Positions 35,221 through 44,653 are shown, counted from the first letter of the stretch. The stretch: 64,000 nt of DNA from a bacterium OL-1 (GCA_000752675.2 LM994627.1:306429-370428), one strand, 5' to 3'. A program made the numbers and translations. The notes: generated by a model not told the origin, from the letters alone.

Positions 35221-36432
35221 GTGAGTTCACTCAGCAAGACGCGAGAGAATGACGACAAGGTCACGCGGGGTCAGTGGCTGGCGCTGGCGGGACTGGCAGT
35301 TTCTGCTTTTATCTTCAACACCTCCGAGTTCATTCCCATTGGCCTTCTCAGCGACATCGGCCAGACCTTCTCGCTCACCGAGGCCCAGACGGGGATCATG
35401 ATCTCGGTGTACGCGTGGGGCGTGATGCTCTTCTCGCTGCCGCTCATGGTCTTTGCGTCGCGCTTTGACTTCCGCCGACTGCTGCTGGGACTCATCGCCA
35501 TCTTTGCCACGGGCCAGTTCCTCTCGGCGATTTCGCCCACCTACTTGCTTCTCATTTGCTCGCGACTGGTTGTTGCTACGGCGCACGCGGTCTTCTGGTC
35601 CATCGTGATGGTTGTGGCGGCGCGCGTGGTGAGCCCGCGGCACGCCTCCACGGCGATGGGTATCGTTGCTACGGGAAGCTCCATTGCACAGATTTTCGGC
35701 CTGCCGCTGGGTCGCGCCATTGGGCTTGCACTTGGGTGGCGCATGACCTTTGCCGTGGTGGGGATTGTTGCCGTAGCGAGCCTTGTGTATCTCGCCGTGG
35801 TCTTCCCACCGCTCAGCGCAGGCGAGAAGTTCACGCTGGACAAGCTCCCCGAGCTCTTCCGCAATGGGCCGCTGGTCTCGCTCTACGTGGCCATCGTATT
35901 TCTCGCCACCGGGCAGTACGTGGCATACAGCTACGTCGAGCCGTTCCTCTCACAGACAGTTGCGCTTAGTGCCGGCGGCGTGACGGCGGCACTGGTTGTG
36001 ATTGGCGCCGCCGGCTTGCTGGGGAGCTGGCTCTTCTCGCGCTTCTACGATGGCCACAAGAAGGGCTTCATTGCAGCGTCGCTGGTAGGGGAGACCGTTG
36101 CCCTGCTGGCGCTGCTGCCTGCGGCGACCTCGCTGGGCGCCACCGTTGTCGTGCTTCTGGTGTGGGGTGCGTGCGAGATGGGCTTCTGCGTGGCTCTGCA
36201 GTCGATTCTCATCAACATTACCGAGAAGGACCAGGCGTCGGTGGCGATGTCGATTTACTCTGGGCTCTTCAACCTCGGAATTGGCGCGGGGTCGGCCATT
36301 GGCGGCGCTACGGTGACGCAGCTGGGTGTGGGTGCCGTTGGCCTTGTGGGTGGAGTGATTGCCGCCGTGGGAACCGTGGTTACCGTTGGCGTGATGTTCA
36401 CGCTGATGCGTCGGAAGGCTGCGCAGGCGTAG
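35221..36432 (+). CDS. MFS exporter (SotB/AraJ-like, DHA1 group)
   Basis: 403 residues from GTG 35221, with about 12 hydrophobic segments. FIFNTSEFIPIGLLSDIG in helix 1 and SVYAWGVMLFSLPLMVFASRFDFRRLL around the loop 2-3 motif place it with the sugar/arabinose-efflux and drug:H+ antiporter group. It presumably exports sugars or toxic small molecules. GGAAG at 35211-35215 precedes the start. It appears monocistronic; a weak inverted repeat and the tRNA gene follow. Confidence 0.85.
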   Translation: MSSLSKTRENDDKVTRGQWLALAGLAVSAFIFNTSEFIPIGLLSDIGQTFSLTEAQTGIMISVYAWGVMLFSLPLMVFASRFDFRRLLLGLIAIFATGQFLSAISPTYLLLICSRLVVATAHAVFWSIVMVVAARVVSPRHASTAMGIVATGSSIAQIFGLPLGRAIGLALGWRMTFAVVGIVAVASLVYLAVVFPPLSAGEKFTLDKLPELFRNGPLVSLYVAIVFLATGQYVAYSYVEPFLSQTVALSAGGVTAALVVIGAAGLLGSWLFSRFYDGHKKGFIAASLVGETVALLALLPAATSLGATVVVLLVWGACEMGFCVALQSILINITEKDQASVAMSIYSGLFNLGIGAGSAIGGATVTQLGVGAVGLVGGVIAAVGTVVTVGVMFTLMRRKAAQA

Positions 36433-36476
36433 CGGCGCTGCCGGACTTCCGGTTGGAAGCAGTTTTTGGTGAGAAT

Positions 36477-36553
36477 CCCTATGTGACTGTCTTGACCGTG
36501 CGTAGTTCGGATAGGCACGACGTGCGAGAACTGCTGCAGAGAGGGACATAGGG
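36477..36553. repeat. Short inverted repeat upstream of tRNA-Pro
   Basis: CCCTATGT (36477-36484) and ACATAGGG (36546-36553) are 8-bp arms around a loop that itself contains GCACG/CGTGC and AGTTC/GAACT pairs, so the 77-bp unit could fold as a branched hairpin. It may serve as terminator for the MFS gene, though there is no T-run. Confidence 0.35.
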
Positions 36554-36584
36554 CTAGCAAATCCCAGTTTCCTCAAAATTGTGG

Positions 36585-36613
36585 TTGAAGCCCCGGCCAG
36601 TCCGTGTTAGAGT
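36585..36613 (+). promoter_or_regulatory. Promoter of tRNA-Pro
   Basis: TTGAAG (36585-36590) and TAGAGT (36608-36613) are separated by 17 bp and lie about 31 bp before the tRNA 5' end, a good sigma-70-type fit. Confidence 0.55.
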
Positions 36614-36644
36614 TCTTACTTGCGCGGACGATGGTTCGCACAAA

Positions 36645-36721
<77 letters not shown>

Positions 36722-36731
36722 CGAAGCAGCA

Positions 36732-36763
36732 GGTCAGAGGCTTAGGTCTCTGACCTTTTTTCT
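36732..36763 (+). terminator. Terminator of tRNA-Pro
   Basis: GGTCAGAG (36732-36739) and CTCTGACC (36748-36755) form an 8-bp stem with an 8-nt loop, followed directly by TTTTTTCTT. Confidence 0.92.
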
Positions 36764-36766
36764 TAT

Positions 36767-36796
36767 ACGTACTATTTGACGTACTATTTACGTACT
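36767..36796. repeat. Three tandem ACGTACT(ATTT) units
   Basis: ACGTACTATTT starts at 36767 and 36779, and a third ACGTACT at 36790, giving a 11-12 bp period immediately after the tRNA terminator. This may be a recombinase or regulator binding array at the island edge. From 36797 to 37275 (about 480 bp) I see no supportable gene; the stretch looks like decayed, moderately GC-rich DNA. Confidence 0.5.
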
Positions 36797-37275
36797 GCAA
36801 ACCGTGTCCCTCGTTTCTTTTGAAGTCCATTTTTGTCTTTTCTCCCGCCGTGAGAAACTGTTCGGTGAACGGTCACGGTACGCGTCTTCGTGCAAGATCA
36901 TCGCATCAGTAATGTGCCGATTCGTCTGCCCTAGAAACCTCTCCCGCTGGCCTGCACACGTGGAATCCGCCCATTCTTCGGCCCCTCGGTTTCGCTAGGG
37001 TGCTCCCCTGTCGACAAATGTCCGCGACTATGCTCGCAGCATACGAACTTTCAGCCGGCCTTGGGTATCCTCGGAGTTGGGCGCATGTGTAGGAATCGTG
37101 GCGCCCTGGGGGAACTCCGGGCCATTGCGGCCGATACGGACAGTGGGGACAGGTCGGCCAACGCGGCCAGAGGTGCCGACACCAGCGGATAGCATGCGAA
37201 CCGTCAGGTAACCCAAAGGGCGTCACGCTCCATCGGAGGATGGGAGGTGACACCAGATGAGGGAAGGCGACACGC

Positions 37276-37476
37276 ATGCAGGAAGAGCAGACACCAGACC
37301 TCTCCCAGATGAACAGACCACTCAGCACGCAGGAGGTCTCGCGGTACCTGGGGCTGTGCGAGCGCCAGGTCCTGCGCATGGTCCATAACGGGCTGATTCC
37401 AGCAAAGAAGTTCGGCCACAACTGGTACTACTCGCCAAGGAAGATCGCCCGGCTGGTTGGGATGCTGGACCAATGA
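37276..37476 (+). CDS. Excisionase-like helix-turn-helix protein
   Basis: 66 residues. The core RPLSTQEVSRYLGLCERQVLRMVHNGLIPAKKFGHNWYY pattern (shown here only in outline) is the MerR-like winged helix of the excisionase/HTH_17 family. Such proteins bend DNA at attachment sites or repress small operons. Its place close to the tRNA gene suits a recombination directionality factor of the island, but the only recombinase in the window lies 17 kb away. Start ATG 37276 follows AAGGCGAC. Confidence 0.65.
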   Translation: MQEEQTPDLSQMNRPLSTQEVSRYLGLCERQVLRMVHNGLIPAKKFGHNWYYSPRKIARLVGMLDQ

Positions 37477-37622
37477 CGCCGCCCGTGGGAGCGGCGTCGT
37501 GCGTTTTCTGCGCAGGCCGCCGTTACTGAAGGTAAACGGCAGGCAGACGGGTTGCGTTCAGAGTATCAATGACACATGCGGAGCCAGAGTAGACCTACTG
37601 GCTCACGGCATTGGGCATGGGC

Positions 37623-40040
37623 TCATCGCGTTGACAATGGGAGCAGAGAAAACTCCTGATTCGTTTCTCCCAGGGCAGCAGCGAGGTCATTCCGGCACTT
37701 GCACATGACTTTGATCGTTCGGTTGATTGCCTTGAACATGTCATTAGCGGGCATGCCTTCTTCTGTGCCGTCTTTCCCATGCGGGTCGTTCCCCTCGCCA
37801 GGTATGGCGAGCCTGATCGACTCTGACTCTGCCTCGAGTTCGACAATCCTTCTGCAAAGCCTTGCATAGATGGAGGACACTGAGCGCACGCCATGATTGC
37901 GGTCGAGGAGAACTGTCTGGCAAAATGCCTCAAGCTTCGAGCACTCCTCCAGTACATATCTCCCGTCCGTTGATAGCGCGAGAGAGGTTGCTACAGTTAA
38001 GCCCGTGCCCCCGGCCGCACCCAAAAGAGCGCCTCCGCCGGCGATGAGCATCGTTCCACCCGCCATCCCGGCGCCACCTGCGGCAATCGCTCCGCCACCG
38101 AGGAATGCAAGGCTTGCGCTCGCGAGCGCCGCTCCGTGCAGGGCGGAAGCCTCAAGTCCGAGCGCGGCGGCGAGGGTTGGAGCAATGGCCGGGGCAAAGT
38201 AGGCGGCAAGACCGCCGGTAGCGACCACGATGATTGCGGTGAAGGCGACACCCGCGACAAGTCTTCCTCTGGACCCATCTAGTCTGGCCTTCGTACCGTC
38301 CACTGCGTGCCCAAGGTCAGTGAGTTCCTTGGTTCCTATTACGTCCTGGCCAATGCAGAACACATCGTTTAGGTAGTTCGAGCACAGTTTGAGCCCCTTG
38401 TAATCACCGTCGTTGTTGGCATGCAGCGGCCCGTATGGCCTGAAGCGTCCCGCCTCCATTGCGACGAGCCATAGCCATGAAGCGTCCTCCCCGTCACCGA
38501 GGCGCGATTCGATTTTCGCGTATAGCGCATCGTCTGGGAAGAAGTATCCAGCGTCCGCTGCCCAGACAAGGCTCACCGCATCGACGACCTGCTTGCTCCA
38601 CTCCTCTAGCCATGCCCTCTTCACTGCTGCACGCTTCGGATGCTTCTCCGCAGCTATGTCGTAGGCCACTATCGCATGCTCTATCGAGTGGAGAATTCGG
38701 GCCTGCATGAAGTCCAGCTTGAGACATCCTAGGTCCGCGAGACCGCGCTCGTATGTCTCTTCCGGGTCCTCTCCGGAGGTCAAAGACTCGTTCTCTAGCA
38801 TGGCGCGAACGTCTACCACGCATGCGACGGTAAACGTCGCAATGCCGACGTAGTTGACCCGCAGGAAGAACTTGACGGGATCCCTGCTTGCGATGGACCG
38901 CACGGCCGCATCCGCGATGTCGACGCCGACGAAGATGCCGCTCGACACAGTGACCATGCGGCGCATCGCGGGGGTGCCCCAGGGTAGGATGTCCTCGGGG
39001 GCGATGCGACCGAGATCAGCAACCCCATGGATATCCAAGTCTCTGATTTCCCTTGCCGCTCTGCGGCAGAAGTAGAATCCCCGCACGACGCACTGGTTGA
39101 CTAGAACGGGAAGGGCCTGCCTGCCTACCTCCTCCAGCATGCCGATCTCCGTACGAAGGTCGAACTTGCGAGCGGTCCCCTTCACGATCCTTCCGTTTTC
39201 ATCATGGTCCGCAAGCAGGGTCCCGTTGAATAGCTTGCTTACCCAGAGGCGCAGTCCAGGCTCCTCCGCGGCTGCCCCCCTAAAGAGTGGGAGGGCAGAG
39301 ACGTCCTTAATTAGGGAAACGATGGGTCCTGGGATGCCGGTGCCGCCCATGAGCGAGCCGCCTGAGCCGGCCATGTCGCTCACCATATGAAAGAACCAGC
39401 CGATCGTCCCGAAGGTGAGCTTCTCTTGGAGGTTCTTTCCGATGAAGGACCTATAGGATTCTGGTACTGGCACCACACGAAGTGCGCCCGACAGGTCCGT
39501 GCCAACCACGAGACCTGTGAACTGGGTGAAAATTGAGAAGAATAGCCCGTCGATGCCGAAGTGGTGCGAGAAGTCTCTGAGGTGGTGCTGCAGGCCACCG
39601 CCAAAGGCGTTCGCGTTGCCATCTGCTGCGAAAGGATGGTTCTTCTCCAGCTTCCTGATGGCCCCGGCGAGGTCGTCCCCGTTGTACCCCTCGCTCCTTG
39701 CCACCCTGATGACGAAGCGCTCGACCTTGTCCTCTCCCCAGCTACTCGCGCGATCGAGCGAGAACTCGCCGACCCACAACGTATCGATGAGTCCAGAAAT
39801 TACGCCGCTGGCGGCAGCAACGAGGTAGTCAAGCCTGTCAGCCTTGTCCACGCTTGGATCCCAATTGACCTCATCTCCGAGCGTCTCGTGGATGCCCGCA
39901 GAGGTCTCTTTGCCCCGTGACGTCTCATCGCCAAGGGTGAGTGAGGGGGTGCCCAGAAGGGGGGTGCGCTTCTGGAAGGAGATGTCGTACTGGACGAGTG
40001 GGCCGAAACCGTCGGTTGCCAGCTCGGTTGATTCGCCACT
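37623..40040 (-). CDS. Large membrane-associated protein of unknown function
   Basis: 805 residues from ATG 40040 (an in-frame ATG at 40106 would add 22). I do not recognise a family. The N-terminal third is soluble, with DYLVAAASGVISGLIDTLWVG and a DFSHHFGIDGLFFSIFTQFTG segment. The middle has several amphipathic helices. Near residues 625-720 there are two hydrophobic segments rich in Gly/Ala (AIIVVATGGLAAYFAPAIAP, then a GGGAIAAGGAGMAGG glycine-zipper stretch), suggesting membrane insertion or self-association. The C-terminus is a charged helical domain. It stands alone on the minus strand inside the defence island. It could be an effector of an uncharacterised defence system; that is only a guess from position. 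Confidence 0.7.
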   Translation of the reverse strand, partial: SGESTELATDGFGPLVQYDISFQKRTPLLGTPSLTLGDETSRGKETSAGIHETLGDEVNWDPSVDKADRLDYLVAAASGVISGLIDTLWVGEFSLDRASSWGEDKVERFVIRVARSEGYNGDDLAGAIRKLEKNHPFAADGNANAFGGGLQHHLRDFSHHFGIDGLFFSIFTQFTGLVVGTDLSGALRVVPVPESYRSFIGKNLQEKLTFGTIGWFFHMVSDMAGSGGSLMGGTGIPGPIVSLIKDVSALPLFRGAAAEEPGLRLWVSKLFNGTLLADHDENGRIVKGTARKFDLRTEIGMLEEVGRQALPVLVNQCVVRGFYFCRRAAREIRDLDIHGVADLGRIAPEDILPWGTPAMRRMVTVSSGIFVGVDIADAAVRSIASRDPVKFFLRVNYVGIATFTVACVVDVRAMLENESLTSGEDPEETYERGLADLGCLKLDFMQARILHSIEHAIVAYDIAAEKHPKRAAVKRAWLEEWSKQVVDAVSLVWAADAGYFFPDDALYAKIESRLGDGEDASWLWLVAMEAGRFRPYGPLHANNDGDYKGLKLCSNYLNDVFCIGQDVIGTKELTDLGHAVDGTKARLDGSRGRLVAGVAFTAIIVVATGGLAAYFAPAIAPTLAAALGLEASALHGAALASASLAFLGGGAIAAGGAGMAGGTMLIAGGGALLGAAGGTGLTVATSLALSTDGRYVLEECSKLEAFCQTVLLDRNHGVRSVSSIYARLCRRIVELEAESESIRLAIPGEGNDPHGKDGTEEGMPANDMFKAINRTIKVMCKCRNDLAAALGETNQEFSLLPLSTR

Positions 40041-40068
40041 CATGGCCAAGATCCGCCTTTCGAAGTGC

Positions 40069-40275
40069 ATGGCTAACATAACAGTGGTCGGCATTGACGA
40101 ACTCATTGCAACGCCTTCGCCAAAGATGGGAGATCGTACGGAGACGAGGGATATGGCAGCTGTATTTCTGATATCAGACTATCACCCGAGGGAAGAGGTC
40201 AAGGAGCTTCTCGCCCGCTGCAGGATCGATGCGGTGAGCGATGGAGTCGAGGCCTCATTGGACTCCTTGGCGTAG
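40069..40275 (+). CDS. Possible small protein
   Basis: 68 residues from ATG 40069, divergent from the 805-aa protein gene and overlapping its longest possible reading frame. The second half (AVFLISDYHPREEVKELL onward) looks protein-like, while no good ribosome-binding site is seen. No family recognised. It could equally be non-coding leader DNA. Confidence 0.2.
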   Translation: MANITVVGIDELIATPSPKMGDRTETRDMAAVFLISDYHPREEVKELLARCRIDAVSDGVEASLDSLA

Positions 40276-40334
40276 GCGCTCCCAACAACGTGTGGGAATC
40301 GGCCTACGATTTAGTGCCGTGGCGGAAGCGCTCA

Positions 40335-40770
40335 TTAGACCACGACGCTCAGCGCGAGCTTCACCGCCCAGAGGAGGACGCGCAGGAACCCCCTCAGGAC
40401 GGCGAGCGTGATCCTGCCAAGGGCCGAGAAGAGCTGTCTCGTGACGCGCCTCCGAGTCCGAGATCCGACGATGGCGAGACCGTAGCACGCACGCGCGACA
40501 TGAATTCGAGGCTCGCGGCAGGCACGCCAATCCACGCAAGGACCCTTTCCGCCGCGTCGCGCGGGTTCTCGCCCGCCACCTCTAGGATCGATAGGCCTGT
40601 TCGATACGCCCAGGCCGAGAGCGCCGGCAGGTCGGACGGGCCGTCGTCGAGGGTGGAGCGGACGTCCTCGAGCCGCGAGACGTCCACAAGTCCTCCGCCA
40701 ACGCTCATCCACCTCGTGGCGCCGTCGACGTCCACTCTGGACATCGTCGCGAGCTCCTCCGACGTCGCGA
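40335..40770 (-). pseudogene. Frameshifted remnant of an unrecognised gene
   Basis: On the minus strand one frame gives a protein-like N-terminal part (MSRVDVDGATRWMSVGGGL to RVLAWIGVPAASLEF). A second frame gives a membrane-like end (LGRITLAVLRGFLRVLLWAV followed by KLALSVVV and a stop at 40335). The switch would fall near 40450-40500. Other frames here are Arg-rich and look like shadows. The open plus-strand frame through the same DNA is therefore probably not the true N-terminus of the downstream gene. Identity unknown. Confidence 0.35.
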
Positions 40771-40805
40771 GCTGCGTGCGCCAGGACGCCCAGCTGCTGG
40801 GGCCC

Positions 40806-42146
40806 GACGAGGTGCAGCGCGTGAACGTGCTCACGGTCATCGCCTCGGAAAGCTACGAGACCTTTGTGCGCGACCTACAGAGAGACATCAAGGAGACGCT
40901 GCGGGAGCGCCCCCAGAAGGTCGAGATCGACTTCTTCAGCGGAAAGACGCTTTCCGTGGACGGCGAGGAGGTGAGCTTCTCCGCGGCGGACTCGAAGACC
41001 ATCTACAAGTACCTCATCAAGAATGACTTCCTCGACGAGGCAGACCGCCCCTCGGACGACTTCCGCGCGATGTTAGGGGAGGGAAAGTTCCAGGGCAACG
41101 CTATGCACGAACTGCCCGAGGGGCTCAACGACGAGGCACACGCCAAGGCGATAGAAACGCTCCTGCGTGGCGTCTACGACCTGCACGCCCTCGACGGCAT
41201 GGTGCAGCAGGCTCAGGAGAAGGTTACCGAGAACGCAATCGTGAGGGAGAACTTCGGGCGCTCGGAGTTCAAGGAGCTGTGGGACCGAATTAGCCGCAAG
41301 CACAGCTACACCGTCTCCTTTGATGACGGGGAACTCGAGCGCAAGGCCGTGGCGAGGATCAACAAGGACCTTGCGGTGAGCCGGCTCCAGTACACCATGA
41401 CCGCCGGAGCACAGCGCCACGAGGGGAGGCGCGAGGAGCTTGCGAGCGGGAGGTCCTTCGTCGCCGAGAGGAGCGAGACCCACGACGTGGACGAGGCCGC
41501 CTCTCCGGTCGAGGTGACCTACGACCTGGTGGGCGAGGTCGCCTCGGCGGCGCAGATCACGCGCGCCAGCGCCGCGAGGATACTCTCCGCCATTTCGCCG
41601 CAGGTCTTCTCGCTCTACCGGGTCAATCCCGAGGAGTTCATCAAGCGCGCGGGAGGGCTCATCCTCTCCGAGAAGGCCGCGATGGTCGTAGAGCACGTGG
41701 AGTACCACGAGACAGGCCGCAGCTACGACACCGCCATCTTCACCTCTCGAATGCCGGACAACGCGAGCAAGGCCTACGAGGCGAGCAAGAACGTCCAGCG
41801 CTTCGTGTTCCCGGACAGCCAGGGCGAGCGCAAGTTCGCGGAGGACTTGGACGCGGCGGACGAGGTTGTGGTCTACGCCAAGCTTCCGAGGGCGTTCCAG
41901 ATACCCACCCCGGTGGGCAACTACGCGCCGGACTGGGCGATTGCGTTCAAGAGGGGCAGTGTGCGCCACGTGTTCTTTGTCGCCGAGACCAAGGGCACCA
42001 TGTACACGATGGAGATATCGGGCGTCGAGAAGGCAAAGATTCGCTGTGCGGAGAAGCTCTTCGACGAGGCAAGCACGTCCGACGTGCGGTACCATCAGGT
42101 GGCGGACTACGACGACCTGCTCCAGTGGGTCGGGAGGCTGGAGTAG
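40806..42146 (+). pseudogene. C-terminal fragment of a type III restriction endonuclease (Res)
   Basis: From about 40806 the frame encodes EVQRVNVLTVIASESYE, a motif just after the helicase domains of type III Res subunits. It ends with the nuclease domain IPTPVGNYAPDWAIAF and FFVAETKG (PD...ExK type). The roughly 445 residues cover only the C-terminal half. The DEAD-type helicase motifs and a Mod methyltransferase gene are missing, so this is a relic. The open frame extends upstream to 40290 through unrelated DNA. It ends two bases before the ATG of the DUF262 gene. Confidence 0.75.
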
Positions 42147-42148
42147 CA

Positions 42149-43927
42149 ATGGGCAAGGAGCTGTTTGACAACATCCCCAGCAAGGTCGAGGACCTCCTCC
42201 GCGAGGTAGAGCTGGGAAAGATCGGCCTGCCGGACCTCCAGAGGCCCTTTGTCTGGTCGGACAGCAAGGTAAGGGACCTCCTCGACTCGATGCTCAAGGG
42301 CTATCCAGTCGGCTACATCATGCTCTGGTCGTCGCCGGACGAGTACGGGAACGCCAAGCACATAGGCGACAACGAGAAGACGTACAAGGAGCCGGACGAC
42401 CTCGTCATCGACGGCCAGCAGCGGCTCACCGCCCTCCTGGCGGCGCTGCACGGGACGAAGGTCAGGGACAAGAACTACAAGGACAGGGCAATTAGAATCT
42501 CGTTCAACCCGCTCTCGAGGGAGTTTGCTGTCTGGACGCAGGCATACGAGAGGAACACAGAGTGGATCAGCTCCGTGAGCTCTGTCTTCGAGGCCGACAG
42601 GGACCACTCCGTGTCAAAGTTCCGCAAGTCCTTCATTAGGCAGGCCAACGATGGCAGGAAGAAGAACGGCCGGCCAGAGCTGACCGACGTGGAGGAGGAC
42701 CTGATCGAGGAAAACCTCAACGACCTCCTCAACCTCGGAATATACACGCTGCCGACGCTCAAGATCAGCGCAAAGGTGGACGAGGAGGACGTGGCGGAGA
42801 TCTTTGTTCGAGTGAACTCCGGCGGGACCAAGCTCACGGAGAAGAACTTCATCGAGACCCTCCTTGCCGTGTTCGATAACGAGGTGCACGAGCGTATCGA
42901 TGAGTTCTGCGCGGAGTCCCGTGTGCCGAAGGACGGTACTGCCTTCAACCAGATCATTGAGGTCGATCCCTCACACCTCATCCGGGTGGCGGTTGGTGTC
43001 GGCTTCAGGCGCGCCCGCCTGAAGTACGCCTACATGCTCCTCAGGGGGAAAGACCTCAGGAGCGGCGTCACCTCGAGCAAGACCCGTGAGGATAACCTCG
43101 ACACGTTCAAGAAATCGCTCGATCTCGCACTCAACCTCAACAACTGGCACGCGTTCCTCAACCTATTCGGCAAGGCGGGGTACCTCAAGGGGAGCATTGT
43201 CGCCTCCACCAACGCGGTGGTCTTCAGCTATGTCCTCTATCTTATCGGCAAGTACGACTACAAGGTGCCGCCGTTCGAGCTCAACAAGGTCATCACCAAA
43301 TGGATCTTCATGTCCACAATCACCGGCTTCTACACCGGGTCGACGGAGTCCGAGGTCGAGAAGCAGTTCGCCGACCTGCGAGACGTGACGACGGCGGAGG
43401 GGTTCGTCGCCTACCTCGAGGCCGCCATCGAGACCAGACTGACCGATGACTTCTTTACCTACAGCCTTCCGAGCAGCCTCGAGGGCTCCTCCGCTAACTC
43501 GCCGTCGTGGTTTGGCTATGTCGCATCACTCGTGGTCCTAGGTACCCCCATGCTGTTCAGTACGTCGCCGCTCTCCCAGTACTTTGCCATCGGAGCGAGT
43601 GGGAAGAAGAACGCCATCGACAAGCACCACATTTTCCCAAAGAGCTACCTGACGAAGATTGGCTACGACAACGACCGCGACCGGAACCAGATTGCTAACT
43701 TCACGTACCTCGACTACAACACGAACATCGAGATAGGTGATAGGGCTCCGGCAGAGTATGTCGCCGCCTTCAGGGAGAGGCTCGGCGAAGAGGGGTATGC
43801 CAGGACCTGCAGGGACAACGCGCTTCCCCTCGATTTCGAGAGTCTCGAGTACCCCCAGTTTCTCGCACGGAGACGGGTGCTCATGGCAGGCACCATCAGG
43901 AAGGCATACGAGAGACTCTGCGAGTGA
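42149..43927 (+). CDS. DUF262 / HNH nuclease (GmrSD-like) protein
   Basis: 592 residues. The N-terminal DUF262 domain has LPDLQRPFVWSDSKVRDLLDS and the signature DGQQRLTAL (residues about 88-96). The C-terminal region has an HNH-type IDKHHIFPKSYL (about 490-501) followed by an Asn-rich NFTYLDYNTNIEIGD segment. DUF262/DUF1524-like proteins include type IV modified-DNA restriction enzymes (GmrSD, BrxU), so an anti-phage role is likely. The ATG at 42149 follows GGAG (42140-42143); it is immediately downstream of the Res fragment and may be cotranscribed with it. Confidence 0.85.
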   Translation: MGKELFDNIPSKVEDLLREVELGKIGLPDLQRPFVWSDSKVRDLLDSMLKGYPVGYIMLWSSPDEYGNAKHIGDNEKTYKEPDDLVIDGQQRLTALLAALHGTKVRDKNYKDRAIRISFNPLSREFAVWTQAYERNTEWISSVSSVFEADRDHSVSKFRKSFIRQANDGRKKNGRPELTDVEEDLIEENLNDLLNLGIYTLPTLKISAKVDEEDVAEIFVRVNSGGTKLTEKNFIETLLAVFDNEVHERIDEFCAESRVPKDGTAFNQIIEVDPSHLIRVAVGVGFRRARLKYAYMLLRGKDLRSGVTSSKTREDNLDTFKKSLDLALNLNNWHAFLNLFGKAGYLKGSIVASTNAVVFSYVLYLIGKYDYKVPPFELNKVITKWIFMSTITGFYTGSTESEVEKQFADLRDVTTAEGFVAYLEAAIETRLTDDFFTYSLPSSLEGSSANSPSWFGYVASLVVLGTPMLFSTSPLSQYFAIGASGKKNAIDKHHIFPKSYLTKIGYDNDRDRNQIANFTYLDYNTNIEIGDRAPAEYVAAFRERLGEEGYARTCRDNALPLDFESLEYPQFLARRRVLMAGTIRKAYERLCE

Positions 43928-43937
43928 GGGCTTAGAT

Positions 43938-44100
43938 CTACCGCACCTGCCAGGGGAAGTACTGGATCGTCACGTTGCCCTCGCGCACCTCAAGGTGCTC
44001 CCCGCAGAAGTCTCCTGCCATCCGGTGCACTCCGCTGACCCTTCTCGCTAGGATGCTGTGGTACGCGTGAGCAACCTGAGCCGGCATGTCCCTTCCAAGA
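43938..44100 (-). other. Possible gene remnant in the DUF262-gdx gap
   Basis: The minus-strand frame ending at 43938 finishes with a protein-like stretch (GVHRMAGDFCGEHLEVREGN then VTIQYFPWQVR), whereas its upstream part looks random and lacks a good start. It is probably a decayed fragment. Otherwise the gap 43928-44229 shows nothing I can name. Confidence 0.25.
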
Positions 44101-44229
44101 GATACATCGAGTTTATGCCGCACTCGTTGATGTGCCAGGTGCGGTATGCAATCTCGGTTATCGTCGGGGCGTCTGGCATACTCCACGCCTCCCAAGCGCC
44201 TATGCCCGCAGAAAGTGTGGGCCGCCTCC

Positions 44230-44547
44230 TTACGCGGAGGCGAGCTTGAGGCCAATCACGCAGGCAACCAGGTCACTGGCAAAGGCGACCTGCAGCGGCG
44301 TAGCGCCCTCCCTGCCGATGATGGCGGAGTATGCAAAGGTTAGGGTTGCCCCAATGCCAACCCACACCGAGTACGCCACGCCCAGGGGTATGTCCCTGAC
44401 GGCGTGCGAGAGCCCCAGCATGCACAGGGCCATGGCAACGAAGAAGACGATTGTGGGGACGGTGCGCGAAAAACCCGCAGACTTGTCGAGCGCGGCAGCC
44501 CACACGCACTCGAGGACGCCGGAACCAACGAGAATTGCCCAAGACAC
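44230..44547 (-). CDS. gdx: SMR-family guanidinium exporter (Gdx/SugE type)
   Basis: 105 residues with four membrane helices. The active-site Glu13 lies in GVLECVWAAALDKSAGF. The IPLGVAYSVWVGIGATLT block is the SugE/Gdx subtype rather than the EmrE multidrug type. Gdx proteins export guanidinium in exchange for protons. The start is GTG 44547, preceded by AGGAGG (minus strand, 44554-44559). A guanidine-III riboswitch sits directly upstream and supports the assignment strongly. Confidence 0.93.
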   Translation of the reverse strand: MSWAILVGSGVLECVWAAALDKSAGFSRTVPTIVFFVAMALCMLGLSHAVRDIPLGVAYSVWVGIGATLTFAYSAIIGREGATPLQVAFASDLVACVIGLKLASA

Positions 44548-44574
44548 GATGAAACCTCCTGACGAGAGGGAAGC

Positions 44575-44632
44575 GGATGTGCTGCCGTCTTTTCCTTCTT
44601 GGTACGGCAGTGCTCGTCAGAATCCGAGTGCG
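44575..44632 (-). ncRNA. Guanidine-III (mini-type ykkC-III) riboswitch
   Basis: Read on the minus strand: GACGAG, then TGCCGTACC, then AAGGAAAAGACGGCA. The TGCCGT/ACGGCA pairing, the ACGAG element that forms the pseudoknot and the A-rich AAGACGGC all match the guanidine-III class. It lies about 15 bp before the AGGAGG of the gdx gene, so guanidinium binding should free the ribosome-binding site. Confidence 0.88.
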
Positions 44633-44644
44633 TCGGATGCGGGC

Positions 44645-44653
44645 ATTCTACCA
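44645..44653 (-). promoter_or_regulatory. Extended -10 promoter element for gdx
   Basis: The minus strand reads TGGTAGAAT: a TGN extension plus TAGAAT, positioned so that transcription would begin just ahead of the riboswitch. No clear -35 hexamer is seen 17 bp upstream. Confidence 0.5.

Noticed and set aside
36767-36796. Possible CRISPR-like repeats near the tRNA gene
   Set aside because: The units are only 11-12 bp with no spacers and no cas genes in the window.
40290-40805. The N-terminal 172 codons of the frame leading into the Res fragment
   Set aside because: Low-complexity Arg/Ser/Pro-rich sequence without homology-like blocks; homology to type III Res begins only at about 40806.
43938-44255. 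A 105-codon minus-strand frame as a full gene
   Set aside because: Only its last third looks protein-like and no start signal is seen; reported as a possible remnant only.
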